Of a stretch of 64,000 bases of DNA, positions 63,845 to 64,000 are shown piece by piece. Below the pieces are notes generated by a model. That model ran no database searches. It saw only the letters and a program-made list of their open reading frames with translations, and was not told the origin of the DNA. The stretch is from Texcoconibacillus texcoconensis. GTDB taxonomy: Bacteria; Bacillota; Bacilli; Bacillales; Salisediminibacteriaceae. The stretch spans positions 140,103 to 204,102 of the forward strand of contig NZ_JACHHB010000003.1 in the NCBI RefSeq assembly GCF_014202575.1, written 5' to 3'. Numbering within the stretch: the stretch's first letter is position 1; every line of letters starts with the position of its first letter. A program made the position numbers and the translations under genes.

Positions 63845-64000
63845 ATGGTCTATAGCATCAAAAGGTCGATGTTTCTTTTGATCGCTCTGTTTATAACAAC
63901 TGCTACATTTTTAAGCGGTTGTAATTTTGGTGAATCCGAAGATGAGATTGAACTGGCTGAAGTTACACGGTCAGTTTTTTATGCCCCTCAATATGTAGCG
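63845..64000 (+). CDS. Substrate-binding lipoprotein (ABC transporter), cut by window edge
   Basis: Only the first 52 codons are in the window. A basic start, hydrophobic stretch and lipobox FLSGC (Cys26) give a lipoprotein signal; the mature part reaches EVTRSVFYAPQYVA, which resembles the N-terminus of NMT1/THI5-like binding proteins such as YtlA, a likely thiamine-precursor or similar transporter. CAGGGGG precedes the ATG. Downstream of pckA, as ytlA is in B. subtilis, although ytmB and ytmA are missing between. No TPP riboswitch was seen upstream. Function is provisional. Confidence 0.75.
   Translation, partial: MVYSIKRSMFLLIALFITTATFLSGCNFGESEDEIELAEVTRSVFYAPQYVA

Overview
The window looks like part of the chromosome of a low-GC Gram-positive endospore-former of the Bacillaceae, probably an alkaliphile or halophile. 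Three things suggest this. The gene order closely follows the Bacillus subtilis tyrS / acuABC / ccpA / aroA / ytxGHJ / murC / sftA / ytpQP / ytoQP / ytnP / trmB / ytmP / ytkP / pepV / ytzEG / murJ / ytfP / leuS / ytqAB / ytpBA / ytoA / metK / pckA segment. Ribosome binding sites are strong AGGAGG types, with T-box and S-box leaders upstream of tyrS, leuS and metK. A MotPS-type (sodium) flagellar stator and a very acidic extracellular tail on a class A penicillin-binding protein point to a saline or alkaline habitat. No rRNA or tRNA genes were seen, and no CRISPR array.

Layout. 1-3.1 kb: a cut cardiolipin synthase gene and T-box-controlled tyrS. 3.1-8.7 kb: a penicillin-binding protein gene followed by acuABC (acetyl-CoA synthetase control), without the acsA gene that accompanies acuABC in B. 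subtilis. 8.7-13 kb: motPS, ccpA and aroA (chorismate mutase/DAHP synthase) on the minus strand. 13-20 kb: a long FtsA-like protein with a repeated C-terminal half, the ytxGHJ stress operon, an M29 aminopeptidase and murC. 20-29.5 kb: nicotinate phosphoribosyltransferase, DNA translocase SftA, YtpQ, YtpP, an orphan EIIC-like membrane protein, a lipoprotein, YtoQ, a DUF84 nucleotide phosphatase and peptidase YtoP. 29.5-38 kb: YtzB, lactonase YtnP, TrmB, YtzH, YtmP, two poorly known proteins, ThpR, a cysteine-synthase paralogue and PepV. 38-46 kb: YtzE, a pseudouridine synthase, two FtsW/RodA family genes, WrbA, a 0.68 kb tandem repeat array, the lipid II flippase MurJ and YjbQ. 46-59 kb: YtfP, T-box-controlled leuS, an MFS transporter, threonine aldolase, the YtqA-YtqB tRNA modification pair, carbonic anhydrase, YtpB/YtpA, YtoA and metK. 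59-64 kb: the SAM riboswitch of metK, an ISLre2-type element that appears to carry a GC-rich palindromic repeat, pckA and the start of a substrate-binding lipoprotein.

Common themes are cell-envelope growth (PBP, MurC, FtsW/RodA pair, MurJ, FtsA-like protein), carbon-flow control (CcpA, AcuABC, PckA), translation (TyrS, LeuS, TrmB, YtqAB, RsuA-like) and redox/thiol upkeep (YtxJ, YtpP, WrbA). The most unusual sequence is the array at 42955-43637: about 13 copies of a 52-bp unit, each bounded by 9-bp inverted arms. Because 52 is not a multiple of three and the units contain no stop on the plus strand, all three plus frames stay open across it, and the long ORFs there are artefacts.
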